Assembly (NCBI GenBank): GCA_028752905.1
Contig: JAQNBH010000009.1
Coordinates: forward strand, 42,166,509-42,230,508
Origin: Cladorhizidae sp. MBARI D1340-BT2
Lineage: Eukaryota; Porifera; Demospongiae; Poecilosclerida; Cladorhizidae
Direction of reading: 5' to 3'
Length of the DNA stretch: 64,000 nucleotides
Part shown: piece by piece, positions 12,290 to 21,996 of the stretch
Layout: every line of letters starts with the position of its first letter
Position numbering within the stretch: the stretch's first letter is position 1
The notes under the pieces: model-generated
Seen by the model: only the letters and a program-made list of their open reading frames with translations
Told to the model about the DNA's origin: nothing
Databases searched by the model: none
Program-made: the position numbers and the translations under genes

Positions 12290-12545
12290 TGACTTCATAA
12301 CAATGTGTGTGTCTCCCTGTGATACAGTGTATGCACCAACACAGTGACTTCATAACAATGTGTGCGTCCCCCTTAGGTACAGTATATGTACCAACACAGT
12401 GACTTCATAACAATGTGTGCACCCCCCTGTGATACAGTATATGCACCAACACAGTGACTTCATAACAATGTGTGTGTCTCCCTGTGGTGCAGTATATGCA
12501 CCAACACAGTGACTTCATAACAATGTGTGCGTCCCCCTGCCTATA
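12290..12545. repeat. ~55-bp tandem repeat
   Basis: Four to five copies of a roughly 55-bp unit with acttcataacaatgtgtgtg, then ccctgtgatacagtatatg and caccaacacagtg. Intronic between MYO18 exons 2 and 3. Confidence 0.9.
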
Positions 12546-12699
12546 GATGTATGTTCTAACACCCTCCCATGCAACACGGACATCAGCCCACACTGCATTG
12601 CCCAGTAGAGATGCTGTGTAGAAATACAACCCAGTTGGTCTAGCACTTGTATACTTGGATGTATCCCCCCATAGAGCTAGCGTGATGTTGGTCCAGTGT

Positions 12700-14705
12700 G
12701 TGTCCATAGAGCTATTGTCAACCTACTTCAACCTGCCTCAACCCAGTGTGATGTTAATCCACTGTGTGTCCCCCATAGAGCTATTGTCAACCTAGTTCAA
12801 CTTGCCTCAACCCAGTGTGATGTGATGTTGGTCCAGTGTGTGTCCCCATAGAGCTATTGTCAACCTACTTTAACCCGAGTGTGATGTTAATCCAGTGTGT
12901 GTCCCCATAGAACCTAGTTCAACCTGCCTCAACCCAGTGTGGTGTTGGTCCAGTATGTGTCCCCATAGAGCTATTGTCAATCTACTTCAATCTGTCTCAA
13001 CCCAGTGTGATGTTGGTCCAGTGTGTGTCCCCATAGAGCTATTGTCAACCTACTTCAACCTGGTGTGATGTTGGTCCAGTGTGTGTCCCCATAGAGCTAT
13101 TGTCAACTTACTTCAACCTACCTTAACGTAATGTGGTGTTGGTCCAGTGGGTGTCCCCATAGAGCTATTGTCAACCTACTTCAACTTGCCTCCAGTGATG
13201 TTGGTCCAGTGCATGTCCCCCATACAGCTATTGTCAACTTAATTCAACCTACCTTAACGCAATGTGGTGTTGGTCCAGTGTGTGTCCCCATAGAGTTATT
13301 GTCAACCTACTTCAACCCAGTGTGATGTTGGTCCAGTGTGTGTCCCCATAGAGTTATTGTCAACCTACTTCAACCTGCCTCAACCCAGTGTGATGTTGGT
13401 CCAGTGGGTGTCCCCATAGAGCTATTGTCAACCTACCTCAACCTGCCTACACCCAGTGTGATGTTGGTCCAGTGTGTCCCCCCATAGAGTTATTGTCAAC
13501 CTACTTCAACCCAGTGTGATGTTGGTCCAGTGTGTGTCCCCATAGAGCTATTGTCAACCTACTTCAACCTGCCTCAACCAAGTGTGGTGTTGATCCAGTG
13601 TGTGTCCCCATAGAGCTATTGTCAATCTACCTCAACCTGCCTCCACCCAGTGTGATGTTGGTCCAGTGTGTGTCCCCTAGAGCTATTGTCAACCTACTTC
13701 AACCTGCCTCAACCCAGTGTGATGTTAATCCACTGTGTGTCCCCATAGAGCTATTGTCAACCTAGTTCAACCTGCCTCAACCCAGTGCGATGTTAATCTA
13801 GTGTGTGTCCCCATAGAGCTATTGTCAACCTAGTTCAACCTGCCTCAACCCAGTGTGGTGTTGGTCCAGTGTGTGTCCCCATAGAGCTATTGTCAACCTA
13901 CAGTACTTCAACCTGCCTCAACCCAGTGTGATGTTGGTCAAGTGTGTGTCCCCATAGATCAACCTACCTCAACCTGCCTCCACCCAGTGTGGTGTTGGTC
14001 CAGTGTGTGTCCCCATAGAGCTATTGTCAACCTACTTCAACCAGGGATGTTGGTCCAGTGCGTGTCCCCATAGAGCTATTGTCAACCTACCTCAACCTGT
14101 CTCAACCCAGTGTGAGTGTGTGTCCCCATAGAGTTATTGTCAACCTACTTCAACCTGCCTCAACCCAGTGTGATGTTGGTCCAGTGTGTGTCCCCATAAA
14201 GCTATTGTCAACCTACTTCAACCTGCCTCCACCCAGTGTGGTGTTGGTCCAGTGTGTGTCCCCATAGAGCTAATGTCAACCTACTTCAACCTGCCTCCAC
14301 CCAGTGTGATGTTGGTCCAGTGTGTGTCCCCATAGAGCTATTGTTAACCTACCTCAACCTGCCTCCAGTGTGGTGTTGGTCCAGTGTGTGTGCTATTGTC
14401 AACCTACTTCAACCTGCCTCCACCCAGTGTGATGTTGGTCCAGTGTGTGTCCCCATAAATCTATTGTCAACCTACCTCAACCTGCCTCCACCCAGTGTAG
14501 TGTTGGTCCAGTGTGTGTCCCCATAGAGCTATTGTCAACCTACTTCAACCTGCCTCCACCCAGTGTGATGTTGGTCCAGTGTGTGTCCCCATAGAGCCCT
14601 ACCTCAAACTGCCTCCACCCAGTGTGGTGTTGGTCCAGTGTGTGTCCCCATAGAGCTATTGTCAACCTACACCTCAACCTGCCTCCACCCAGTGTGGTGT
14701 TTGCA
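12700..14705. repeat. 68-bp intronic satellite
   Basis: About 29 copies of a 68-bp unit (ctattgtcaacctacttcaa, cctgcctcaacccagtgtga, tgttggtccagtgtgtgtcc, ccatagag). Several copies carry internal deletions and alternative dinucleotides (gatgtt/ggtgtt, cctcaa/cctcca). The variants are spread through the array. Intronic; open frames of up to 96 codons are by-products. Confidence 0.95.
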
Positions 14706-15884
14706 TGACCTCCACTCTCGACTCACTAGCATTAACTGACGACCACCTCCTCTCAAAACTCCACAATAATAACTATTGACAACATTTCTTAGATCAAGGA
14801 CAAAACACATCCTACCTGCCAGCCATAGCTTTTGAAGGTACAGTACTTAATATACTATTCTTTATAATCGCTGTGGAATGCCTAATTATATAAACCCATG
14901 CAAACATCTCCATGGAGACCACACAAGATTCAGAAGTCTTATGGCACGCATACATATCAACACTCTGCTATGCACTGCTGGCTGCTGGGATTGGTGGGCG
15001 AAGCATTAGGGAAATCCAAGCACTTGAGGCATAGCAACAACTCCATCTAGGGTTAACGAGCTACAGAAGAGCGAATCTCTCTCACGCTCAAACTCACACC
15101 ACACACACGGGGGGGGACTTTGTGACATCCTACTGACAAAATTCACACCTATGGCCTCCAGAAATATGTCCAACATGATGCAAGTCATGGTATGCAACTC
15201 GGAAGGGGGAGAGTATCACAGTGGGTGTGGTTTTACCCTGGCATGCGATGCTCAAACACAGAAACCAACCCTGGCCCAACAACACACTACAGTATTTCAA
15301 AAGAAGCACCCTAAGAATGCCATTTCACAAAGCAAGAGGGAATGCTTCCCAGGATCATAACAGGACACGCCTCACAGAAACAAGACAGGCCAGCTTACAA
15401 TGAAATACAAATTCAGTTGACAGGAGCTCAGTGAAGAGCTACATAATGGAAATAGTTCGTGCCCCAGTTGCCAACACTACTTCACAATCCACTATCTGGC
15501 CAGTATTAACTATCCCCAGTTGAAATATGTAGCAGGTACAAAGAGAACAACAGTTCTGGGCCAACTACACCTGCTGCCAGACATGGTCACCATTCAACTC
15601 TAATATGACACTTAGTACAGTCAAGTTCCAAGGTGTTATTATACATCCATAAATGTTTGTGGACACCCAGTACCAAATTTGGAATACCAAGACACCACAG
15701 AAAATGAATACAATTAGAAAATAAAACCGCAGAAACATATTCACCTCCAGTTAGTTGACAACTAGCTGACTCGGGGGAGACCTCGAGGCACATACCTGAA
15801 TTACAAGCCACTCGTAAAAACACTCCACTCAGTGCGGTTATACATGGGATTACATGCAACCAATATCGGTTCAAACACGCTCAC
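14706..15884. other. MYO18 intron, unique portion
   Basis: Lies between the 68-bp array and exon 2, starting on the minus strand with the gtgag donor. I see no repeats apart from a run of G at 15109-15115, and no additional exon I can support. Confidence 0.55.
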
Positions 15885-15925
15885 CTTAAATGCAGATTTT
15901 GACTTGCCCTGTTTCCGCAGAGTAC
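15885..15925 (-). CDS. MYO18A-like: Myosin-XVIII-like protein, exon 2
   Basis: 41-bp micro-exon bounded by acceptor gtgccag and donor AAG|gtgag. With the single leftover base of exon 1 it encodes GTLRKQGKSKSAFK, then runs in phase 0 into exon 3. It is too short to show up as an open frame. It is supported by exact phase closure on both sides and by its basic composition, typical of the linker after the PDZ domain. Confidence 0.75.
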
Positions 15926-16402
15926 CTGGCACAGCAAACAAGGCCATCATTCAATACAGATGGAAAGTTATGTAACGGTCCTTAGTCTTGCATAACATAA
16001 AAGACTTTCAGATGATTGCGTTGGAAACGCACAATAAGCATCTGCTTTGAGGACCAATTATGAGCCGTTTCATGTCATTCTGTACAAATCCTGGTACATT
16101 TTGACAGCCTACTTCACCCTACCCTACTCCACCCTCCAGGGAAAATTTTCTACCCAATTTACCTCCCCACTCCCACACCCTAATCCCAAGGACAAATTAT
16201 CTTGTTTTTTTAGTGCTGCAAAGTGCACCACATTCCAATAGCATCAGGAGGTGGTATCAGCAGAGAGAAGAGGGGGGAGAAAGAAGAGGGAGGAAAGAAA
16301 TGATGAGAATGGGGAAAGTTATTCAGTGAGGCATGGTACAAAGAGAAGGAATGAGAGAGAGAAAAGAGAATGGTGGTGAGAGAGAGACACCAAAGGACTA
16401 AC

Positions 16403-17405
16403 CTGTCTCTAGCTTTGCTCTCCCAAACTTCCTAAAGCCACCCCGCTTCAGGGGGTTGTCCAGTGCTCCTCGTGCATTTAGCTCCACAAGTTCGGGCATG
16501 GAGGCTACTCTCAGATCGACATACTCGCCCGATGCCTTGATCATATCCACCACAGCCTCATGGGGAAAATCTTCCACGTCCTCTCCATTCACTCCAATGA
16601 TACGATCCCCTGTCATCAGGGGGCCATAATAGTCAACCCGGGGCTCAATCAGATGCACGAGCTTCGTCTTGTCTGGTTCCTCAGGTGATGGGAGGTACGA
16701 CTTACGCAGTATGAAGCCAAACCCTCCACTCTGCGAGTTTCTTCTAGCATCCACTTCACGATGGCGAACAGCTGTCATCTGAAGCTGAGGAAGGGGGAGG
16801 TCAACACCTTCAAAATATTTCCCCTTCCCCATCTCCAAGTTCATCATATTAGGAGAGTCCATCTCTCTCCACGTTGAGGAAGAGTCCTGTCCCTTCAGGT
16901 AGGCAGATCCCCCAGCAGAAGGAGTCCAGCTACCTATTGAGGTAGGGCTTGTAACAGACATTACCTTGCCAGATGAGTTTGAATCATTAGATAATACTGA
17001 CTCGGAAAACTCTTTCCTCAATTTCTTCTCAGCAGTGTTTGTTTTATGTGCAGGGCTGATCTTTCTCGATGTTAGGTCCTCATAGAAGGCTTTCTGGGCA
17101 GCAACCATGGGCCCAGATTTTCTACGTAAGTTGATAGAACTTGAAGGGGACACAATCCTATCTACTAAGTCCTGACTCGAGTTGCTAGGTGTAGGTGTGG
17201 GAGATATGCTGTCTGGTCCAGTTGGATGTACAATTGAAGAGTTGGAATTTTTGTGCTGCTTGTTGTCTGCTCCATAGATCGCGATGTGCTGGTGAGTAGG
17301 AGACAAGGAAGAAGGAGATGCTTTGCTGACGTTCTTGGGCTCCGCTGCAGGTTTGTTTTCTTTGTCTTTCTTCTTGTCCTTGCGTCCCAACACCCATTTG
17401 GGCAT
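16403..17405 (-). CDS. MYO18A-like: Myosin-XVIII-like protein, first coding exon with PDZ domain
   Basis: Encodes the first 334 residues of an unconventional myosin-XVIII-like protein, an actin-binding motor-family member; the class is known for weak or absent ATPase cycling and roles in Golgi and cytoskeletal organisation. The N-terminus MPKWVLGRKDKKKDKENK is strongly basic, like the lysine-rich N-terminus of MYO18A. Residues about 25-200 are Ser/Thr/Pro-rich and probably disordered. Residues about 213-302 form a PDZ domain with carboxylate-binding loop GFGF (228-231), followed by M-P-E-L-x-E-L as in MYO18A. The exon ends ACA-G at donor gttagt (phase 1) and joins exons 2-4; the four exons make 426 codons without a stop. 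An ATG 42 bp upstream is in frame, but ccactag|AAAAG just before the chosen ATG looks like a splice acceptor, so the first exon in the mRNA is probably a separate 5' UTR exon. The gene is cut off by the left edge. Confidence 0.85.
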
Positions 17406-17600
17406 CTTTTCTAGTGGTAGTAGGAAAAGGTTTAGGAAGAGAACCACGTCAGTCTCAACACTTCCACCGTCGCTGTTTATGAAATAAAGCTACACGGCAG
17501 TCAAGAATTTCTTTGTCAGCAAAATAATTAATAGGCGGCAAGTATTTTATGACGTCATTGGGACTACTGCTTGGTGGCTCTCTAACCTTACCGTGTAGGA
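17406..17600. promoter_or_regulatory. Divergent promoter region, MYO18-like / zinc-finger gene
   Basis: 195 bp separate the two opposed start codons. On the minus side it includes a pyrimidine-rich stretch ending ctag directly before AAAAGATG, read as the acceptor of a 5' UTR intron. The MYO18 transcription start would then lie further upstream, within or beyond the zinc-finger gene. I see no clear TATA box. Shared promoter function is inferred from spacing only. Confidence 0.5.
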
Positions 17601-17910
17601 ATGCCGAAAAGGTACTACTGTGATTACTGTAACAAGTTTTTTCAGGACATTCCAAGAAACCGAAAAAGGCACCTCAATGGATTTGCCCACCAAAGACTGA
17701 AGAAAGAATACTATGATGCAAGAAGTAATTGTTTGTGGCTGGCTATTTCCGTTGTTCATATGCTGTGTATTTTGTCATATAGTGCGAGAAAGCCTGGCAA
17801 AGCCGAGAGCAGCAAGTATTCTGTACAGTAATCTATCTGGAGAAGAGATATTCTCACTATGGCTCAAAAAACATCCAGACATCAAAAAAAAACACGAACA
17901 ACTGAAATAA
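17601..17910 (+). CDS. ZMAT5-like: U1-type C2H2 zinc-finger protein, ZMAT5-like
   Basis: Two exons, 17601-17724 and 17783-17910, with a 58-nt GT-AG intron, encode 83 residues. The N-terminus MPKRYYCDYCNKFFQD continues to RNRKRHLNGFAH. This is a U1C/matrin-type finger with C7, C10, H24 and H30 (C-x2-C, H-x5-H), closely like the start of ZMAT5, the U11/U12 snRNP 20-kDa protein of the minor spliceosome. The downstream half (LYSNLSGEEIFSLWLKKHP) lacks the CCCH finger found in vertebrate ZMAT5 and the protein is about half its length. It is therefore either a reduced ZMAT5 or another U1-type finger protein; RNA binding is likely, minor-spliceosome membership is inference. The stop codon overlaps an AATAAA signal, so no further exon is expected. 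Confidence 0.75.
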
Positions 17911-17911
17911 A
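17906..17911 (+). terminator. Poly(A) signal overlapping stop codon
   Basis: AATAAA whose TAA is the stop codon of the zinc-finger gene (17908-17910), followed by a (GT)n tract from about 17912. GT-rich sequence just downstream of the hexamer is the usual position of a cleavage-stimulating downstream element. The 3' UTR would be extremely short. Confidence 0.65.
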
Positions 17912-18480
17912 GTGTGTGTGTGTGTGTGTGTGAGGTTCCAATCGTATCAAACACTTTACTTTCAAGTCATAATACTTTTTGGTATCGTATCTACTAAGGT
18001 AGGCTCTCTGTATTCAGAATTTCAGACCTTTGGGATACATCATTCTGTAGGTCGTTCTGTTTTCTTCAAGCTGACATGCTGATGTGGGTATATACTCGTA
18101 ATGATAAGTTGACTCTGACCCTGTCGACGTAAAGCACACATGTAGGAGCTATATATCTCCATTTAATAATAATATTGTGATGATGTGAGGATTATTGTGT
18201 TGTACAGTCGAATTATGTGAGGATTTACATTATAATTATAATCAAATTGGACATTATTTTGCAATGGGAGGTGTTATGTTGCTGATGTTTAATCTACTAA
18301 ATAGGGAAATGTTTTCTACGAAATGCAGGGGGCATGTTTTTTAAATTGTTCATTTGAGAGGGGGAGGGGGAGGATATTTTGCATTGAAATTTCCTTTGCT
18401 CCTGTGTATGTATCAACATGGTCAAGTTCAAGGCCTCGATTCAGGAAAGAAAATGCAAGCAAACCTCAATGAACTCACAG
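17912..18480. other. Intergenic, no gene seen
   Basis: Contains a GT-dinucleotide tract at the start and otherwise AT-rich unique sequence. No open frame with recognisable content. Confidence 0.6.
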
Positions 18481-18484
18481 TTGA

Positions 18485-18635
18485 TATAACTTATAATCAC
18501 GTCAATAATCAACTTCAAATTATATTCACTCGATGTTTCGACTAGATGCTCTAGCCGTCATCAGGAATGAAGGCTAGAGCATCTCGTCCAAACGTTGAGT
18601 GAGTACAATTTGAAGTTGATTATTGAGAAGGCAAT
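18485..18635. mobile_element. Palindromic pair of a dispersed hammerhead-like repeat
   Basis: Two copies of one repeat face away from each other. Plus-strand half: aggctagagcatctcgtcca followed by aacgttgagt and tttgaagttgattattgag. The left half is the reverse complement of the same consensus. The arms share gatgctctagcc / ggctagagcatc and the distal ttgattattga. Single copies occur near 23985, 26955, 30262, 40270 and 57600. Confidence 0.8.
18532..18564 (-). ncRNA. Hammerhead-ribozyme-like core
   Basis: Read on the minus strand: CTGATGA (18564-18558), one extra C, GGCTAG, loop AGCAT, CTAGTC, then GAAAC (18539-18535) and ATC. GGCTAG pairs with CTAGTC over six positions (one G-U), giving a stem II between the two invariant hammerhead boxes. 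The extra nucleotide between CTGATGA and the stem departs from the canonical fold, and I could not establish stem I. Stem III would be minimal. Catalysis is therefore uncertain; it may be a decayed ribozyme. Confidence 0.4.
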
Positions 18636-18639
18636 TAAG

Positions 18640-19177
18640 GTATATATATACTGTAGTCATTTTTTGTGCAGAACACCCGAGTCGACACTTCCCACATTTT
18701 TATTTCTCTCTTCCTCCTGTACTTTGTGCATGTTGTTGAAGCTTCTTTAAAAAGTATATATACTTTTGTAAGACTGCTTCATTTGTAGGATGCTTGTTTT
18801 TACATTTGTAAGACACATTTCCTACACATAGGAAGTGTTCATCCTGCATTGGTAAAATTGTGACCCCTAAAGTCTGATTTGATCGTGAAATGACTTTTCT
18901 ATCTCAGCCTTGCCCACACCTAACCAAAGTCTCTCACCCCATCCCTAATTATCTCTAAAATCACTGGCCTCCATTTTTTTGATCTTCTCAAGTGATAACC
19001 TTTACCACATTTCACAGCAGATGCCAATGTCATTTTGAAATTCCTGTTAGGAATTTTTATTTTATTTTAATACTAGTCATTAGACAGGGAAGGTATTAGC
19101 TTAGTACAGGGATTCCTCAAGAGTGCTCTCTGTTGTAATACATATGAAAACTGAGGAAGAGAAAAGGAAACCTAACT
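18640..19177. other. 3' flank of NAA35, with poly(A) signals
   Basis: AT-rich sequence. On the minus strand two overlapping AATAAA hexamers occur at 19066-19061 and 19061-19056, about 110 nt after the NAA35 stop, and are the likely 3' end of that mRNA. Nothing else recognised. Confidence 0.6.
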
Positions 19178-21541
19178 TCAACTGATTCTAATGATAGGAA
19201 AATGTTTATGAATTGAATAATCGAAGACTGGTGGGTTCTTAGAGTCTCTTTTGTGCCCCTTAGCAGTGAGATTCATCACTACTAAGTTTGTTTTGATGAC
19301 CTTCAACAACACCTCCAGTTCTTCCCCTCTGTGACTGATACCTTCCAAAGCAACTTTAGCCGACTGGAAATGCTTGGAGGATGCCTCGTAGAGGTTCAAG
19401 TCATTATTCTTGTAATTGTCAATGCTGGCCAGCTTTTTGTAGTCCGCATATGTCAGCATCTGTGGTGTGAGGAGTGAAGCAAATGGCAAGAAACGGTTGT
19501 GGAAGCACAGCTTCATGCTGCCATGTTCAAACTCGGGCATCGGGATTCTCTGGTCAATAAGCAATCCTTCAAGCGCTCTCATCAGCCCAACACAAACAAT
19601 CCTCTTCACCCTTACCACAGAGCATTCCCTTTCTCTCTCCTTGGCATGCTGAGACTTTGACTTCCTTGCTGCCTTCCTCTTCCCTTTACTTCCCATCTGG
19701 GCTTCGAGAAGGTGAAGTCGGTCAGCCGATTTAATAGAAGATTCATGCCATCCATACAGAAACTCGAGGTACCAATAGACATAATGAATCTCAAAGGGAC
19801 TGTAAAGATCAAACTCAAAGCCAAGACAGACAAACTCCACCATCATCTGCAAGATGTAATACAGGGCCCAGGTGCTGAAACTTGCAGTGTGCTGTCTGTG
19901 GGCGTCAAATTTCGAGCCAAGAACATGAAGAATCTCATCAATCCTCTGAGTATCTTGCTGGTACTCACCCAAAATCTCCAAGCACCGCACAATTTTGTAC
20001 CTCTGGCGTGCTCTGTGCTGGCAAAACACGCGAAGAAACTCCATGATGGCTATCACTGATTGCCCCAGAAATCTCTCAGTGACCTCCTTTGCTTGAGGGG
20101 CTGTCGAGACAGGGGAGCGGGGATTCAGTGAGGGTGGGAGTACAAAACTTTTTATGTCCTCTCGAATCAGCTCCTCCAGTGAGTGAGATCCAAACAGCTT
20201 CTTGCGATCACCTTGGATACTTACTAGCACTAGAAGTGACCTGACAAGCACACTAGGACAATTGCTTCCCAAGCTGAAATCTTTGATGGCATGGTAGAGC
20301 TCACGGAACGAATCTACCCCACCAAAACCAATGATGGTTTTAATTTGGAGAAGCACTTCCCTGAGCATGCTGAAGGAGTAATGACGTGGTAAAATAGCAT
20401 ACGGTTTGTAGCTTGGAGGGAGAAGGTGTTGGTTGATAACCGGATGGAAACCCAACTCCAAAGGGTTGTTGTTATCCAGCTGGTGACCCACTTCAATTGT
20501 TTCACTCATTTCCGAGATTATGCTAGCGCTCAGTGATAGCTTGCTTAGCCCGGACTCAATCCCTTGTGATGTATTCTTTCCCATAGCAATCACAAAAGCA
20601 AAGAGGTTTTTGACGAATCTGATCCTCAGATGGAGAACCTTCCATACCTGTAGACTACTTCCTCTGATGATCATATCAGAGTCGCAGGCAGAGGCTGACG
20701 AATGTTTGAGTACCATCTGTAGCTGCTCCTCTGCTTGCTTGAGGCAAGAGTTGATGGTAACCTCCGACACTTGATTGAGCATGTTTAAGCCATGACACAC
20801 ACCTTGCTGGTCGTCTTCTGCAAATACTCTGCCCTGGCAAATGCATGCCCTCATGTAATCGACAGTCTTGACGATAGCAAGCAAGAATGACCGTAGATAA
20901 ATGTTCTCCACTTTATCTATGTCAAACAGATACATGCACGTGAAAACCGTCTGTGCTAGAGTGTGCCCCTCCAGCCACGTGGCTATGCATGCCAGCACTT
21001 CATCCATAATCCCAATTAGTTCTTCTGGAGAGTGGCCATCACACTTCAGTGTTTCATTAACCAGGGCTTCTTCAAAGGTCCGTGGGTAACTACTGAATGT
21101 TCTCCACTGAAGAGCAGCATCCATTTTGGAATCCATCAACTCAATAGCAGACATAGCATCAAAAAGGCTGAAGTCAGGCTCCTGGACAAGCTCTCCAGGT
21201 AAGAGTTTACCAGCTAGTTTAGTAAACTTGCTGGTTATGTCAACCCATTTGAGGTTACGTATACAAGATATCTTACTCATAGAACCATCCAGACCACTTT
21301 CAGGAGGTGGGCACTGGTCTTTACTAGTTGGAAAAGGTACAGATTCATCGTTATCACTCTCGTCAGAAATTGCCAATGAATTCAAAGTTGCTGCCAGAAT
21401 GGCATCAAGGGCTGCTGTAATAAACTCACTCTCTCCTTCCGCTACAACTTTACCACCTTCAGGACTGGGAAAACGCACAGAGGACTTTTCCTGGTCCTGT
21501 TCAACCGAGCAAATCTCATCTGTCGGTCGAAGAGTAGCCAT
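19178..21541 (-). CDS. NAA35: NAA35 (Mak10), NatC N-terminal acetyltransferase auxiliary subunit
   Basis: A single uninterrupted frame of 787 codons encodes the large auxiliary subunit of the NatC complex. With NAA30 and NAA38 it acetylates nascent proteins beginning with Met followed by a hydrophobic residue, on the ribosome. The hallmark Mak10 segment lies at residues 100-150 (WVDITSKFTKLA, then FSLFDAMSAIELMDSKMD), followed by the conserved helical region with GHTLAQTVFTCMYLFD. A lysine/arginine-rich patch lies near residues 620-645 and the C-terminus ends DYSIHKHFPIIRIS. The first 95 residues are acidic and poorly conserved. Length slightly exceeds vertebrate NAA35 (about 725). It has no introns, unlike two of its neighbours. 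Its start codon faces that of TIMM10 across 48 bp. Confidence 0.95.
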   Translation of the reverse strand: MATLRPTDEICSVEQDQEKSSVRFPSPEGGKVVAEGESEFITAALDAILAATLNSLAISDESDNDESVPFPTSKDQCPPPESGLDGSMSKISCIRNLKWVDITSKFTKLAGKLLPGELVQEPDFSLFDAMSAIELMDSKMDAALQWRTFSSYPRTFEEALVNETLKCDGHSPEELIGIMDEVLACIATWLEGHTLAQTVFTCMYLFDIDKVENIYLRSFLLAIVKTVDYMRACICQGRVFAEDDQQGVCHGLNMLNQVSEVTINSCLKQAEEQLQMVLKHSSASACDSDMIIRGSSLQVWKVLHLRIRFVKNLFAFVIAMGKNTSQGIESGLSKLSLSASIISEMSETIEVGHQLDNNNPLELGFHPVINQHLLPPSYKPYAILPRHYSFSMLREVLLQIKTIIGFGGVDSFRELYHAIKDFSLGSNCPSVLVRSLLVLVSIQGDRKKLFGSHSLEELIREDIKSFVLPPSLNPRSPVSTAPQAKEVTERFLGQSVIAIMEFLRVFCQHRARQRYKIVRCLEILGEYQQDTQRIDEILHVLGSKFDAHRQHTASFSTWALYYILQMMVEFVCLGFEFDLYSPFEIHYVYWYLEFLYGWHESSIKSADRLHLLEAQMGSKGKRKAARKSKSQHAKERERECSVVRVKRIVCVGLMRALEGLLIDQRIPMPEFEHGSMKLCFHNRFLPFASLLTPQMLTYADYKKLASIDNYKNNDLNLYEASSKHFQSAKVALEGISHRGEELEVLLKVIKTNLVVMNLTAKGHKRDSKNPPVFDYSIHKHFPIIRIS

Positions 21542-21589
21542 TCACCCTTCAACACGTGTGAGTGCGCACCATTTGAAATATTTGTCAAG
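21542..21589. promoter_or_regulatory. 48-bp bidirectional promoter region, NAA35/TIMM10
   Basis: Only 48 bp lie between the divergent start codons. It contains aacacgtgtgagtgcgcacc, with an E-box-like cacgtg at about 21553-21558 and a tgcgca palindrome. There is no TATA box. The two transcription starts must lie within this spacer or inside the opposite gene, so 5' UTRs are tiny or overlapping. The E-box role is inference. Confidence 0.6.
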
Positions 21590-21916
21590 ATGGCTCAGAA
21601 CCAAGAAGCCTTCGCCAATCTCGAAATAGAGATGATGACGGATTTATACAACAGGTTTGCACATAAAAGACTTACGTAATAAACACATATGGGTATTTTT
21701 AAGCCTGAACTGGTAGCTAGGTTGTCTAGGGGGTGTCACAAGAAATGCATTCCACCAAACTACCATGAGGGAGAGCTGAGCAAAGGAGAAGCAGTTTGTC
21801 TAGACCGCTGCGTTGCCAAATTCCTGGAAATTCACGATCGGATTGGGAAGAAACTCACAAACATGTATATGCAGGACCAAGCTGTCATGAAGCAGGTGCA
21901 AGGGGGACAGAGATAA
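21590..21916 (+). CDS. TIMM10: TIMM10, small Tim chaperone of the mitochondrial intermembrane space
   Basis: Two exons, 21590-21654 and 21721-21916, with a 66-nt GT-AG intron, give 86 residues. The product forms hexamers with TIMM9 and escorts hydrophobic precursors across the intermembrane space to the TIM22 and SAM machineries. The twin CX3C motif is complete: C27-x3-C31, 16 residues, C48-x3-C52. [11 protein letters not shown] and [12 protein letters not shown] match the family almost residue for residue. The acceptor is gtagctag at 21720: it restores the reading frame and aligns [12 protein letters not shown] with the family, whereas the earlier ttttaag acceptor gives an immediate stop. 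The gene is divergent from NAA35 and convergent with TSEN2, with stops 78 bp apart. Confidence 0.95.
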
Positions 21917-21990
21917 CCGATAACCACTATTGTCAGGCTAACAATCATGTGTGTCAGATTTCTGCCAATGCTCATGAATTCATTTTGTTA

Positions 21991-21996
21991 TTTATT
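21991..21996 (-). terminator. Poly(A) signal overlapping the TSEN2 stop codon
   Basis: On the minus strand the TSEN2 frame ends ATG-TAA-TAA-ATA, so AATAAA (21996-21991) begins inside the stop codon (21997-21995). Cleavage would then fall in the 78-bp gap before the convergent TIMM10 stop, where overlapping 3' ends are likely. Confidence 0.65.

Noticed and set aside
17406..17447. Upstream MYO18-like start adding MVLFLNLFLLPLEK
   Set aside because: The hydrophobic extension is translated from a pyrimidine-rich acceptor-like tract. The basic MPKWVLGRKDKKK start fits the family better.
19467..21629. Plus-strand open frames opposite NAA35
   Set aside because: They are antisense shadows of a conserved coding sequence with no domains of their own.
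21689..21720. TIMM10 start at 21689 or splice acceptor after ttttaag (21712)
   Set aside because: A start at 21689 loses the conserved first helix. Joining exon 1 to the ttttaag acceptor gives an immediate in-frame stop; the gtagctag acceptor restores the family alignment.
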